DNA of 64,000 nt from Bradyrhizobium sp. 1 (GCF_023073315.1 NZ_JADPJH010000034.1:268143-332142); one strand, 5' to 3'; shown: positions 43,760 to 52,268, counted from the first letter of the stretch. The notes: generated by a model from the sequence alone, not told the origin. A program made the numbers and translations.

Positions 43760-44497
43760 CTACAGGATAAGCCCGCCATCGACGACCAGCGTCTGGCCGA
43801 TGATGTAGGACGACAGCGGCGAGGCCAGAAACAGTGCCGCGCCCGCCATGTCCGCCGGCGTGCCCAATCGCCGCAGCGGAATGCGCGACAGCGCGCCTTC
43901 GAGCCGCTTGGGATTGTCGGTCGTCACCTTCGTCATCTTGGTGTCGACGAGGCCCGGCGCGATGCCGTTGACGCGGATGCCGTCCTCGGCCCAGGCCTCA
44001 CCGAGCGTGCGCGTCAATCCGACCGCGCCGGTCTTCGAGGCGTTGTAGGCGGGATTGCCCATGGTGGAATGATAGGCCGCGGTCGAGGACACCATGATCA
44101 GCGCGCCTTTTGAATCCCGCAACATCGAATGGAAGTGCGTCGCACACGCCATCAGGCTCATCAGATTGACCTCGACGACCCTGCGGAAGCCGGCCATCTC
44201 GAATTCGCCGCGGCGATAGAGCACCGCACCTTGCGCGAGCACCAGGATATCGAGCCGGTCGAAGGACGGCTTGAACGCTTCGATCGCACCGGGGTTGCTG
44301 ACGTCGAGCTGCGCGTAAGCAAGCCCGTTGAGATCGGAGCCCTCCTCCGCAAGATATTCCTTCGCGTGAGCACGCGTGCCGCAAACCGCAACGGCTGCGC
44401 CCCTCGCGCGGAAGGCTTGCGCAATGCCGTTGCCGATACCGCTGGAACCGCCGACGACCAGCACCTGCTTGCCTGAGAAATCCAGCTCGTTCGCCAT
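43760..44497 (-). CDS. SDR-family oxidoreductase
   Basis: A 245-residue classical short-chain dehydrogenase: VLVVGGSSGIGNGIAQAF (cofactor motif, with G for the usual T), QLDVSNPGAIEAF, LAQGAVLYRRGEFE where NNAG is usual, and catalytic SSTAAYHSTMGNPAYNASKTGAVGLTRTL. C-terminus IIGQTLVVDGGLIL. The ATG at 44497 with AGAGGAGGCCGCG upstream is preferred over a 5'-extended frame that runs through the divergent gene. Divergent from a second SDR; substrate unknown. Confidence 0.9.
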   Translation of the reverse strand: MANELDFSGKQVLVVGGSSGIGNGIAQAFRARGAAVAVCGTRAHAKEYLAEEGSDLNGLAYAQLDVSNPGAIEAFKPSFDRLDILVLAQGAVLYRRGEFEMAGFRRVVEVNLMSLMACATHFHSMLRDSKGALIMVSSTAAYHSTMGNPAYNASKTGAVGLTRTLGEAWAEDGIRVNGIAPGLVDTKMTKVTTDNPKRLEGALSRIPLRRLGTPADMAGAALFLASPLSSYIIGQTLVVDGGLIL

Positions 44498-44519
44498 CGC
44501 GGCCTCCTCTTTTGTTTTG

Positions 44520-44576
44520 CTTGTTTGACCTGTCTGCGGATCGATGCCAGCCTTGTCAATCATAACAACAAACAAG
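44520..44576. promoter_or_regulatory. inverted repeat in divergent SDR promoter region
   Basis: CTTGTTTG (44520-44527) and CAAACAAG (44569-44576), perfect 8-bp arms 41 bases apart, in the 97-base gap between two divergent SDR genes. Candidate binding sites for a shared regulator; no regulator gene adjoins. Confidence 0.4.
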
Positions 44577-44594
44577 ACGTCGCGAGGAAACAGC

Positions 44595-45374
44595 ATGTCC
44601 GAGTTCAAAGAGCTCAGCAGGTCGGTGAAGGGCCTGACCGTTCTCGTCACGGGCGCGGCCAGCGGCATGGGGCGCGCGACCGCGCGCGTGTTCGCCGCCG
44701 AGGGCGCGAACGTCGCCGTCACCGATTACGAGGCGCAAGGCGCGCATGCGGTTGCCAAGGCGATTGCGGCAAACGGCGGATCAGCGGAGGCCTGGAAGCT
44801 CGACGTCGCCGACGGCGGCGAGATCATGCGCGTGGTCAGCGATGTCGCGGCGCATTTCGGCGGGCTCGACATCGTCGTCAACAATGCCGGCATTTCCGTG
44901 CGCGTCGCAATCGACGACGAGGCTTACGAAGACGCCTGGGCTAAGGGTATCGCCGTGATGCTGACGGCACATCCGCGCATCATCCGCGCGGCACTGCCGC
45001 ACCTGCGCAAATCGAAGAGCCCGCGTATCGTCAACATCGCCTCGACCGAGGCGCTCGGCGCCACCGCATTGCACAGCCCCTATTCGGCGGCGAAGGGCGG
45101 CGTCGCAAGCTTGACCCGCTCACTTGCGGTCGAGCTCGGCCGCGAGGGCATCACCGTCAACTGCATCTGCCCGGGGCCGATCCGGACCGCGATCACCGAT
45201 CGGATTTCGGAGGAGCACAAGACCATCTACGCCAAGCGCCGCACGGCACTCGGCCGTTACGGCGATCCCGAGGAGGTCGCACATATGACGCTGAGCCTGT
45301 GCCTGCCGGCGGCGTCTTTCCTCACCGGCGCTGTGATCCCCGTCGATGGTGGGTTGATGGCGCGGAATGCGTGA
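44595..45374 (+). CDS. SDR-family oxidoreductase
   Basis: A 259-residue classical SDR. Cofactor motif VTGAASGMGRATARVF at residue 19, KLDVADGGEIMRVV, VVNNAGISVRV, and the active site NIASTEALGATALHSPYSAAKGGVASLTRSL. C-terminus FLTGAVIPVDGGLMARNA. The ATG at 44595 follows GAGGAAACAGC. It lies 97 bases upstream of the dioxygenase gene on the same strand and could be co-transcribed with it. Substrate unknown. Confidence 0.9.
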   Translation: MSEFKELSRSVKGLTVLVTGAASGMGRATARVFAAEGANVAVTDYEAQGAHAVAKAIAANGGSAEAWKLDVADGGEIMRVVSDVAAHFGGLDIVVNNAGISVRVAIDDEAYEDAWAKGIAVMLTAHPRIIRAALPHLRKSKSPRIVNIASTEALGATALHSPYSAAKGGVASLTRSLAVELGREGITVNCICPGPIRTAITDRISEEHKTIYAKRRTALGRYGDPEEVAHMTLSLCLPAASFLTGAVIPVDGGLMARNA

Positions 45375-45393
45375 GAGGCATGCGCGGCCAGCG

Positions 45394-45421
45394 TTGACAA
45401 CGCCCGTTACGGGAGTAGCTT
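45394..45421 (+). promoter_or_regulatory. candidate promoter of the TfdA-like gene
   Basis: TTGACA (45394-45399), 16-base spacer, TAGCTT (45416-45421). The spacer contains the small palindrome CCCGTTACGGG. About 50 bases before the dioxygenase start. Confidence 0.4.
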
Positions 45422-45471
45422 TTTCGAGAGCAGAGCGGGACCAACCGCTCGCGGTTCGCGGGAGAGACGCC

Positions 45472-46359
45472 ATGACGATCGCCATCCGGCAGCTTCAGAC
45501 GCATTTTGTCGGCGAGGTTTCCGGCCTCGACCTGCGAAAACCGCTCACCGAGGCCGAAGCACGCGAGGTCGAGGCCGCCATGGACAAATACGCGGTGCTC
45601 GTCTTCCACGACCAGGACATCAACGACGAACAGCAGATGGCGTTTGCGCTGAACTTCGGTCAGCGCGAGGATGCGCGCGGCGGCACTGTGACACAGGCGA
45701 AAGACTACCGGCTCCAGTCGGGTCTCAACGACGTCTCCAATCTCGGCAAGGACGGCAAGCCGCTGGCAAAGGACAGCCGCACGCATCTGTTCAACCTCGG
45801 CAATTGCCTGTGGCATTCCGACAGCTCGTTCCGCCCCATCCCGGCAAAATTCTCGCTGCTGTCGGCGCGCGTGGTGAACCCGACGGGCGGCAACACCGAA
45901 TTCGCCGACATGCGCGCGGCCTATGACGCGCTCGACGACGAAACCAAGGCGGAGATCGACGATCTCGTCTGCGAGCACTCGCTGATGTATTCGCGGGGAT
46001 CGCTCGGCTTCACCGAATATACCGACGACGAGAAGGCGATGTTCAAGCCGGTGCTGCAACGGCTGGTGCGGACCCACCCGGTGCATCGCCGCAAGTCGCT
46101 CTATCTGTCATCGCATGCCGGCAAGATCGTCAGCATGAGCGTGCCTGAAGGACGGCTGCTGCTGCGCGATCTCAACGAGCACGCGACCCAGGCCGAGTTC
46201 GTCTACGTCCACAAATGGAAGCTGCATGATCTCGTGATGTGGGACAACCGCCAGACCATGCACCGCGTCCGCCGCTACGACCAGTCGCAACCGCGCGACA
46301 TGCGCAGGGCAACGGTGGCGGGGACGGAGCCGACGGTGCAGCAGCAGGCGGCGGAGTAG
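45472..46359 (+). CDS. TauD/TfdA-family Fe(II)/2-oxoglutarate dioxygenase
   Basis: A 295-residue non-haem iron dioxygenase. The iron triad is H115 and D117 (LWHSDSSFRP) and H264 (QTMHRVRRYD); the 2-oxoglutarate-binding arginine follows in PRDMRRATVAG. Start MTIAIRQLQTHFVGEVSGLDLRKPL and the GLN-region are closest, by memory, to the TfdA (2,4-dichlorophenoxyacetate dioxygenase-like) branch, including the TfdA-alpha proteins known from Bradyrhizobium; the actual substrate is unknown. The ATG at 45472 follows GGGAGAGACGCC. It may form a catabolic unit with the SDR upstream. Confidence 0.88.
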   Translation: MTIAIRQLQTHFVGEVSGLDLRKPLTEAEAREVEAAMDKYAVLVFHDQDINDEQQMAFALNFGQREDARGGTVTQAKDYRLQSGLNDVSNLGKDGKPLAKDSRTHLFNLGNCLWHSDSSFRPIPAKFSLLSARVVNPTGGNTEFADMRAAYDALDDETKAEIDDLVCEHSLMYSRGSLGFTEYTDDEKAMFKPVLQRLVRTHPVHRRKSLYLSSHAGKIVSMSVPEGRLLLRDLNEHATQAEFVYVHKWKLHDLVMWDNRQTMHRVRRYDQSQPRDMRRATVAGTEPTVQQQAAE

Positions 46360-46374
46360 GTCGCGCCAATCTCC

Positions 46375-46517
46375 GCTGTTCGTCCCGGACAAGCGAAGCC
46401 AAGCGCAGATCCGGGACCCATAACCACGAGGAGATGTAGTTACGGGGACTCGGAGTTACCAGCTAGCGCAGCGACTCCTCCCTGCGGTTATGGGTCCCGC
46501 GTTCGCGGGGACGACAC
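46375..46517. repeat. palindromic intergenic repeat, family B (copy 4)
   Basis: CGTCCCGGACAAGCGAAGCC with GATCCGGGACCCATAACC faces GGTTATGGGTCCCGCG and CGCGGGGACGAC. It lies between the convergent dioxygenase and YqgE genes. Confidence 0.78.
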
Positions 46518-46535
46518 TGGAGTGTGTCGCACCAG

Positions 46536-47180
46536 CTAGGCGTGCCCCGCCTCGTTCGAGAGCATGCCGGGATCGATGCCGATCTTGCGCAGCGCCCGGC
46601 CGTATTTCTCGTCGACGTCGTCACCAAAAATCAGATCGGCATCCGCGTCGCAATGCAGCCAGCCGTTGCTCTGGATCTCGGTTTCGAGCTGGCCCGGTGC
46701 CCACCCGGCATAGCCGAGCGCGAGGATGGCGTGCTTGGGACCGGAGCCGTTGGCGATCGCGCGCAGGATGTCGACGGTCGCAGTGAGGCAGACGCCGCCG
46801 TCGATCCGCAGCGTCGCGTTCTCGATGTAGAAATCGCTGGAATGCAGCACGAAGCCGCGACTGGTATCGACCGGGCCGCCGCGCAACACCTTCATGCTTT
46901 CGGCATTCTGCGGCAGCTTGATGTGCTCGCCCTTCTTGGTGATGCCGAGCTGCTGCAACAGCTCGGGGAAGTCGATGCTGCCAGCCGGATGGTTGACGAT
47001 GATGCCCATGGCGCCTTCGGCCGAGTGGGCGCAGAGATAGATCACCGAACGCTCGAATCGCGGATCGCCCATCACGGGCATCGCGATCAGAAGCTGGCCG
47101 TCGAGATAACCGGCCGAGTTGGCGAGCGCAGGGCTCGCGCTCCGCGTGCTTTCGCCCGTCCTCTTGCCTGTGGGAGCCAT
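46536..47180 (-). CDS. YqgE/AlgH family protein (UPF0301)
   Basis: A 214-residue cytosolic protein. UPF0301 landmarks are YLDGQLLIAMPVMGDPRFERSVIYLCAHSAEGAMGIIVNHP, the RGGPVDTSRGFVLHSSDF segment, and AILALGYAGWAPGQLETEIQSNGWL. The N-terminal 25 residues are a variable Ser/Arg-rich leader. The biochemical role is unknown; AlgH mutants in Pseudomonas affect alginate. Divergent from the DsbD-domain gene. Confidence 0.92.
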   Translation of the reverse strand: MAPTGKRTGESTRSASPALANSAGYLDGQLLIAMPVMGDPRFERSVIYLCAHSAEGAMGIIVNHPAGSIDFPELLQQLGITKKGEHIKLPQNAESMKVLRGGPVDTSRGFVLHSSDFYIENATLRIDGGVCLTATVDILRAIANGSGPKHAILALGYAGWAPGQLETEIQSNGWLHCDADADLIFGDDVDEKYGRALRKIGIDPGMLSNEAGHA

Positions 47181-47336
47181 CGGTGAAGCACTCCGGTTTC
47201 AGTTCCTATCCTGATGTCGGGCCGGGCCGCTGTCAAATCAAGGCTTTTGGGTCAAGACTTGCAGAGACTTGATTCGAGTGCATCCATCACAAGCAATTCA
47301 ATGGTTTGCCCCGGACCGACCCTGTAAAGACGTGTC

Positions 47337-48176
47337 ATGCTGACAAGAGTTCCCCTGCATGCGGCGATTGGCGTCGCGACAACCTTGCTCGCGTCGTCAC
47401 TGGCGACGGGTGCCCGCGCCGACGATTCTTCGCCGTGGCAGCGCGACGGACATTCCGCGGTGCGGCTGCTCGCGGGGTCGCGCAGCGGCGCGGTCCTGCT
47501 CGGCGGCATCGCCTTCCAGATCCAGCCGGGATGGAAGACCTATTGGCGCATGCCCGGCGATTCCGGCGTTCCGCCGCGGTTCGACTTCTCGAAGTCCGAC
47601 AATGTCGAAGCGGTGACAGTGATGTGGCCGGCGCCGCAAAAGTTCGACGACGGCGCGGGCGGGCATTCGATCGGCTATCACGACCAGATCGTGCTGCCCT
47701 TGCGCATCGTCGCCAAGGCTGCCGACAAGCCGGTGACGCTGCGCGCCGAGATCAATTACGCGGTCTGCGAAAAGCTCTGCATTCCGGTCGAGGCCAATGC
47801 CGAGCTCGGTTTCAACAACGTCGCCTCGACCGAGGACACTAGTCTGCGCGCCGCGCTGGACACCGTGCCGAAGCCCGCCAACATCGGCGATCCCAATCCG
47901 CTGACCATCCGCGATGTCAAGCGCGACGGGCCCAAGAACGTGCTGGTGGATGTGGTCGTGCCTGACAGCCGCAACGTCAATCTGTTCGTGGAGGGGCCGA
48001 CGCTCGACTGGTCGCTGCCGATCCCCGCGCCGGTCGAGCACAGCCCGCCCGGCGTGAAGCGATTTTCCTTCGAGCTCGACGGGCTGCCGCCGGGCGCCAA
48101 GCCTGATGGTGCGGCGCTGAAGTTCACGCTGGTCGGGCCGGAGAAGTCGTACGAGTTCAGTACGAATTTGGAGTGA
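47337..48176 (+). CDS. periplasmic DsbD N-terminal-domain protein
   Basis: A 279-residue secreted protein with a signal peptide (AAIGVATTLLASSLATGARA). The mature part has an immunoglobulin-like fold of the DsbD alpha / ScsB N-terminal type: VLLGGIAFQIQPGWKTYWRMPGDSGVPPRFDF, then the redox motif NYAVCEKLCIPVEAN (C-x3-C). It lacks the DsbD membrane domain and the C-terminal thioredoxin domain, so it probably receives electrons from a separate CcdA/ScsB-type protein. Target unknown. Confidence 0.85.
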   Translation: MLTRVPLHAAIGVATTLLASSLATGARADDSSPWQRDGHSAVRLLAGSRSGAVLLGGIAFQIQPGWKTYWRMPGDSGVPPRFDFSKSDNVEAVTVMWPAPQKFDDGAGGHSIGYHDQIVLPLRIVAKAADKPVTLRAEINYAVCEKLCIPVEANAELGFNNVASTEDTSLRAALDTVPKPANIGDPNPLTIRDVKRDGPKNVLVDVVVPDSRNVNLFVEGPTLDWSLPIPAPVEHSPPGVKRFSFELDGLPPGAKPDGAALKFTLVGPEKSYEFSTNLE

Positions 48177-48199
48177 TGTGCGCTGCTCGCGCCCAATCC

Positions 48200-48246
48200 C
48201 GGCTGTCGTGCCGGACAAGCGTAAGCGCAGATCCGGGACGACAGCG
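48200..48246. repeat. short family B palindromic repeat (copy 5)
   Basis: GGCTGTCGTGCCGGACAAGC with GATCCGGGACGACAG. Only half the length of the other family B copies. Confidence 0.6.
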
Positions 48247-48367
48247 GGGGTGAGGCAGCAGCACGCCCACCCAACCGATTCTTAACGAATGGTTGCTAAT
48301 TCCCAATGCTACCGCATCAAGGCTGCCGCAGCATGCGGGACGCCTGGGGATCCTCGACGTGGCCGTG

Positions 48368-49738
48368 ATGGATGCAGAACCTGCAACGACCGGGCCTGCC
48401 GGGCTGATCGGGCGGCTGCGTGCCAAATTGACGGGCGGCTCGAGCGAGGCGTCGCTGACGCGGCGGCTGGCCGGCACCATCTTCATCATCCGTGTCATCA
48501 GCGCCGGGCTTGCCTATTTCTCGCAGGTGCTGCTCGCGCGCTGGATGGGGACGTCCGATTACGGCATCTATGTCTATGTCTGGACCTGGGTGCTGCTGCT
48601 CGGCAGCATGATGGATTTCGGCATCTCCGCCTCCGCGCAAAAGATCATTCCGGAGTACCGCACCAGCGGCGAGTATGCGTTGCTACGCGGCTTTCTCTCC
48701 GGCAGCCGCTGGCTGACCTTCGCCGTCTCCGCGCTGGTGTCGCTTGGGCTTGCCGGTATCGTCAAGCTGCTATCGCCCTGGATCGATCCGGCCGAGGTGC
48801 TGCCGCTCTATATCGGCTGCATGACGCTGCCCGCCTTCGTCGTCGCCAACACCCAGGACGGCATCGCGCGCTCGCATGACTGGATGCAGCTCGGCCTGAT
48901 GCCGCAGTTCATCATCCGCCAGGCGCTGATCATCGGCATCACCGCCGCTGCCTTCCTGCTCGGCTATCATCTCGGCGCGGTCGCCGCGATGGTGGCAAGC
49001 CTAGGTGCGGTATGGATCGCGATGACCGGGCAGATGGTGGTGCTGAACCGCAAGCTCGCCGATCACATCGAGCCCGGCCCGAAGGCCTACGACATCAGTG
49101 GCTGGCTCGCGGTGTCGCTGCCGATCCTGCTGGTGGAGAGTTTTTACCTGCTGCTGTCCTACACAGATGTTCTGGTTCTCCAGCAGTTCCGTCCCTCCGA
49201 CGAGGTCGGCGTCTATTTCGCTGTGGTGAAGACGCTGGCGCTGGTCTCCTTCATCCATTACGCGATGTCGGCGACGACGGCGCACCGCTTCGCCGAATAC
49301 AACGCGAGCGGCGACAAGGCGCGCCTGTCAGCCTATGTCGCGCATGCCATCAGCTGGACGTTCTGGCCGTCACTGGCGGCAACCATCGTGCTGCTCGCGC
49401 TCGGCAAACCGCTGTTGTGGTTGTTTGGGCCGCAATTCACGGTCGGCTACGACATCATGTTCGTCGCCGCGATCGGCTTGGTGGTGCGCTCCGCGATCGG
49501 CCCCGTCGAGCGCCTGCTCAACATGCTCGGTCAGCAGAAGATCTGCGCGCTGGCCTACGCGCTGGCCTTCGTGATGAACCTCGTGCTCTGCATCGCGCTG
49601 GTGCCGCGCTACGGTGGCCATGGCGCCGCGGCGGCGACCTCGATCTCGCTGACGTTCGAGACCGTGTTGCTGTTCTGGATCGTACGGCAGCGGCTGGGCC
49701 TGCACGTGCTGGCGTTTGGACGCCATCCATCGGCTTAA
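48368..49738 (+). CDS. oligosaccharide flippase family protein (MATE/MOP superfamily)
   Basis: A 456-residue inner-membrane protein with about 12-14 predicted helices, of the polysaccharide-transporter (Wzx/RfbX-like) type. The first helix region is LAGTIFIIRVISAGLAYFSQVLLARWMGTSDYGIYVYVWTW, a typical signature in this family. It would translocate lipid-linked saccharide units across the membrane. The ATG at 48368 (MDAEPATTG) is preferred; a GTG at 48365 and an ATG at 48293 are alternatives. No glycosyltransferases or polymerase adjoin it, so the saccharide is unknown. Confidence 0.88.
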   Translation: MDAEPATTGPAGLIGRLRAKLTGGSSEASLTRRLAGTIFIIRVISAGLAYFSQVLLARWMGTSDYGIYVYVWTWVLLLGSMMDFGISASAQKIIPEYRTSGEYALLRGFLSGSRWLTFAVSALVSLGLAGIVKLLSPWIDPAEVLPLYIGCMTLPAFVVANTQDGIARSHDWMQLGLMPQFIIRQALIIGITAAAFLLGYHLGAVAAMVASLGAVWIAMTGQMVVLNRKLADHIEPGPKAYDISGWLAVSLPILLVESFYLLLSYTDVLVLQQFRPSDEVGVYFAVVKTLALVSFIHYAMSATTAHRFAEYNASGDKARLSAYVAHAISWTFWPSLAATIVLLALGKPLLWLFGPQFTVGYDIMFVAAIGLVVRSAIGPVERLLNMLGQQKICALAYALAFVMNLVLCIALVPRYGGHGAAAATSISLTFETVLLFWIVRQRLGLHVLAFGRHPSA

Positions 49739-49743
49739 CGTAA

Positions 49744-49772
49744 TTGGAAAGCAATTCGGCACCTGATATAGT
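49744..49772 (+). promoter_or_regulatory. promoter of the toxin-antitoxin operon
   Basis: TTGGAA (49744-49749), 17-base spacer, TATAGT (49767-49772). The ATG of the antitoxin begins 7 bases after the -10 hexamer, so transcription should start at or next to the A of the start codon, giving a leaderless mRNA. Confidence 0.65.
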
Positions 49773-49779
49773 TGGGTTC

Positions 49780-50016
49780 ATGGCTGCCAGCGATCTGCGA
49801 AACCTTCTGGAACGTGCCCAGACTTGGCCTGAAGAGGCCCAGAATGAGCTGGTTGCGATTGCTAGCGAAATCGAGAGCGAACTGCTCGGCGGCGAATATC
49901 TTGCGACGAAAGAGGAATTGCGGAGCATCGATGCGGCCTTGGCCTCCATAGATCGTGGCGAGGTCGCCACGGATGCCGAGGTTGCGGAGGTCTTCGCCAG
50001 ATTTCGGCGCGGATGA
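49780..50016 (+). CDS. type II antitoxin (ParE/RelE-associated)
   Basis: A 78-residue acidic helical protein: MAASDLRNLLERAQTWPEEAQNELVAIASEIESELLGGEYLATKEELRSIDAALASIDRGEVATDAEVAEVFARFRRG. The C-terminal pattern (ATxEELxxIDxALxxxxxGxVATDxEVxAxFxxF) is common in antitoxins paired with ParE toxins. It should neutralise the toxin and repress the operon. No Shine-Dalgarno sequence precedes the ATG, in line with leaderless translation. It overlaps the toxin gene by 4 bases (ATGA). The operon starts within 45 bases of the flippase stop. Confidence 0.85.
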   Translation: MAASDLRNLLERAQTWPEEAQNELVAIASEIESELLGGEYLATKEELRSIDAALASIDRGEVATDAEVAEVFARFRRG

Positions 50017-50327
50017 AAGTCGTCTGGACGCGGGAGGCGCTTGCTGATCTCGCGGACATCGCGACCTATTATGCCACCAACGCCAGCCCTGTGGTCGCCG
50101 AAGCTGTCGGGCGGAGATTTATTGACGTCATCGAACGTGTCCGAGGCGCGCCCTTCTCGGCGCCACGCGTTACGCACCGCTCTCAGGTCCGTGTCGCAGC
50201 GGTTGTCCGCTACCCATTCCGGATATTTTACCGTGTCCGCGGCAACCTAATCCATATCGTCCACGTCCGCCACACGTCACGGCGACCGCCCACGGGGCTG
50301 AACGAGGCCGGAAGGCAGTATGCTTGA
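50013..50327 (+). CDS. type II toxin of the RelE/ParE superfamily
   Basis: A 104-residue basic protein: MKVVWTREALADLADIATYYATNASPVVAEAVGRRF, then RVAAVVRYPFRIFYRVRGNLIHIVHVRHTSRRP. The alpha-hairpin plus beta-sheet pattern and the closing 'YRV...I.I..V.HTSR.P' are typical of ParE (gyrase-poisoning) more than of RelE (mRNA-cleaving), but the target cannot be read off. It overlaps the antitoxin stop by 4 bases. Base composition is a little less GC-rich than neighbours. Confidence 0.9.
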   Translation: MKVVWTREALADLADIATYYATNASPVVAEAVGRRFIDVIERVRGAPFSAPRVTHRSQVRVAAVVRYPFRIFYRVRGNLIHIVHVRHTSRRPPTGLNEAGRQYA

Positions 50328-50505
50328 CCGCGGATCCTGAGGAACCGCTGTTTCACGGCGGGCTCGAAAAAGAGCCGAAACGCCCCTTCCAACTCTATAT
50401 GACAGCGCAATTTTTCTTATTACCTCCAAACAGTTGCGCCCCAAGGAAAGTTTATTCTACGTCGTATTGCCCAATCGACGAGATGAACCTAAGATTCCGC
50501 AGACC

Positions 50506-51330
50506 ATGATCGATCCCCTGTATGTCGCCTCCGGATTCGGCGTCGGCCTGCTTGTCGGGATGACCGGCGTGGGCGGTGGCTCGTTGATGACGCCGCTGCT
50601 GATCCTGCTGTTCGGCGTCCACCCCTCCACCGCCGTCGGCACCGACCTGCTCTATGCCGCCGCCACCAAGACCGGCGGCAGCGTCGTGCATGGCTGGTCG
50701 CGCAGCGTGCACTGGCCGGCGGTGCTGCGGCTCGCCTGCGGCAGCATTCCCGCGAGCGCGCTGACGCTGCTGGTGCTGTGGAAGCTCGATCTCAGAGGCG
50801 AGTCCGAGCGCAACCTCGTCAACCTCGTGCTGTGCTTCGCGCTGCTGCTGACCGCGACCTCGCTGATCTTCCGCAAGTCGATCATGGAGCGCTATCGCCG
50901 GCGCCTCGAGCAGGTCGGCGAGCGCACCACGGCGATTGCGACCGTCATCACCGGCATCGTACTCGGCGTGCTGGTCTCGATTTCATCGGTCGGCGCCGGT
51001 GCGGTCGGCGTGACCGTGCTGCTGCTGCTCTACCCGCGCCTGCCGATGGCAACCATCGTCGGCTCCGACATCGCGCACGCGGTGCCGCTGACGCTGGTGG
51101 CCGGCATCGGGCACTGGATGCTTGGCTCCGTTGACTGGGCTCTGATGGGTGTGCTGCTGATGGGTTCGCTGCCCGGCATCATCCTCGGCAGCTACAGCGC
51201 GACGCGCGTGCCGGAAACTGTGCTGCGCGTGGCGCTCGCCTGCGTCCTCGTCGTGGTCGCCAGCAAGATCATGCTCGCGGAGTTGAACCTGTCGTCGGCC
51301 ATCGTCACGGCGCTGGCCTGGACGCATTAG
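50506..51330 (+). CDS. TauE/SafE family permease
   Basis: A 274-residue inner-membrane protein with about eight helices of the sulfite exporter / anion permease family. Repeated signatures are GVGLLVGMTGVGGGSLMTPLLILLFGVHPSTAVGTDLLYAAATKTGGS and GIVLGVLVSISSVGAGAVGVTVLLLLYPRLPMATIVGSDIAHAVP. The ATG at 50506 gives MIDPLYVASGFGVG. It could export sulfite or organosulfonates; the sulfate assimilation genes are only a few kb downstream but not contiguous. The 178-base gap to the toxin gene has only a small hairpin GGCTC-GAAAAA-GAGCC. Confidence 0.9.
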   Translation: MIDPLYVASGFGVGLLVGMTGVGGGSLMTPLLILLFGVHPSTAVGTDLLYAAATKTGGSVVHGWSRSVHWPAVLRLACGSIPASALTLLVLWKLDLRGESERNLVNLVLCFALLLTATSLIFRKSIMERYRRRLEQVGERTTAIATVITGIVLGVLVSISSVGAGAVGVTVLLLLYPRLPMATIVGSDIAHAVPLTLVAGIGHWMLGSVDWALMGVLLMGSLPGIILGSYSATRVPETVLRVALACVLVVVASKIMLAELNLSSAIVTALAWTH

Positions 51331-51355
51331 CGAGGGACCGCGCCCCTCTCTCACT

Positions 51356-51455
51356 GTCATCGCCCGGCTTGACCGGGCGATCCAGTACACCGAGGCGGCT
51401 GTAATCAACCGAGAAGCCGCGGCGTACTGGATGCCCCGCCTTCGCGGGGCATGAC
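51356..51455. repeat. palindromic intergenic repeat, family C (copy 2)
   Basis: GTCATCGCCCGGCTTGACCG with GGGCGATCCAGTA faces GCGTACTGGATGCCCCGC and CGCGGGGCATGAC. It lies between the convergent permease and bdhA genes and matches the copy at 1541-1659. Confidence 0.8.
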
Positions 51456-51478
51456 CGAGAGTTATTTGGTTGACGCCC

Positions 51479-52267
51479 CTACTCCGCGGTCCAACCGCCG
51501 TCGATCGACAGGTTCGTGCCGGTGATCTGCGCGGCATCGTCGCCGCACAGGAACAGCGCCAGCGCTGCGACCTGCTCGGAGGTGACGAACTCCTTGGTCG
51601 GCTGGGCGTCGAGCAGGACGTCGTTGATGACCTGCTCGCGCGTGAGGTTGCGCGCCTTCATCGTGTCGGGGATCTGTTTCTCCACCAGCGGGGTCCAGAC
51701 ATAGCCGGGGCTGATGCAGTTACAGGTGATCTTGTTGGTCGCGACTTCCAGCGCCACGGTTTTGGTGAGGCCGGCGATGCCGTGCTTGGCCGAGACGTAG
51801 GCCGACTTGAAGGGCGAGGCGACCAGCGAATGCGCCGAGGCCGTATTGATGATGCGGCCCCAGCCCTTCTTCTTCATGCCGGGGACGGCGGCGCGAATGG
51901 CATGGAAGGCCGACGACAAATTGATCGCGATGATCTGGTCCCACTTCTCGGGCGGGAATTCCTCGATCGGCGAGACGAACTGGATACCGGCATTGTTGAC
52001 GAGAATATCGACCGAGCCGAAGCTCTTTTCGCCGAGCGCGATCATCCCGGCGATCTCGGCCGGCTTGGTCATGTCGGCGGGTGAGTAGACCGCCTTCACG
52101 CCGAAATCGGATTCGATCTTGGAACGCTCCTTCTCGATGTCCTCCGGCGAGCCAAAGCCGTTGATGACGACATTGGCGCCCGCGGCCGCGAAGGCGCGCG
52201 CATAGGCAAGGCCAATGCCGCTGGTCGAACCTGTTACGACGGCGTTCTTGCCTGACAGACTACCCAT
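51479..52267 (-). CDS. bdhA: 3-hydroxybutyrate dehydrogenase
   Basis: NAD-dependent SDR oxidising 3-hydroxybutyrate to acetoacetate in polyhydroxybutyrate turnover. The 262 residues show VTGSTSGIGLAYARAF at residue 11, NNAGIQFVSPIEEFPPEKWDQIIAINLSSAF, the active site INTASAHSLVASPFKSAYVSAKHG, and the family-specific CISPGYVWTPLVEKQI and DAQPTKEFVTSEQVAAL segments, with C-terminus GTNLSIDGGWTAE. The substrate assignment rests on these BdhA-type motifs. It begins 1 base after the patatin-like gene, so they are one operon. Confidence 0.93.
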   Translation of the reverse strand: MGSLSGKNAVVTGSTSGIGLAYARAFAAAGANVVINGFGSPEDIEKERSKIESDFGVKAVYSPADMTKPAEIAGMIALGEKSFGSVDILVNNAGIQFVSPIEEFPPEKWDQIIAINLSSAFHAIRAAVPGMKKKGWGRIINTASAHSLVASPFKSAYVSAKHGIAGLTKTVALEVATNKITCNCISPGYVWTPLVEKQIPDTMKARNLTREQVINDVLLDAQPTKEFVTSEQVAALALFLCGDDAAQITGTNLSIDGGWTAE

Positions 52268-52268
52268 A

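Noticed and set aside
45472..46359. Naming the dioxygenase tfdA
   Set aside because: The motifs fit the TfdA branch but the substrate cannot be fixed by eye, so no symbol was given.
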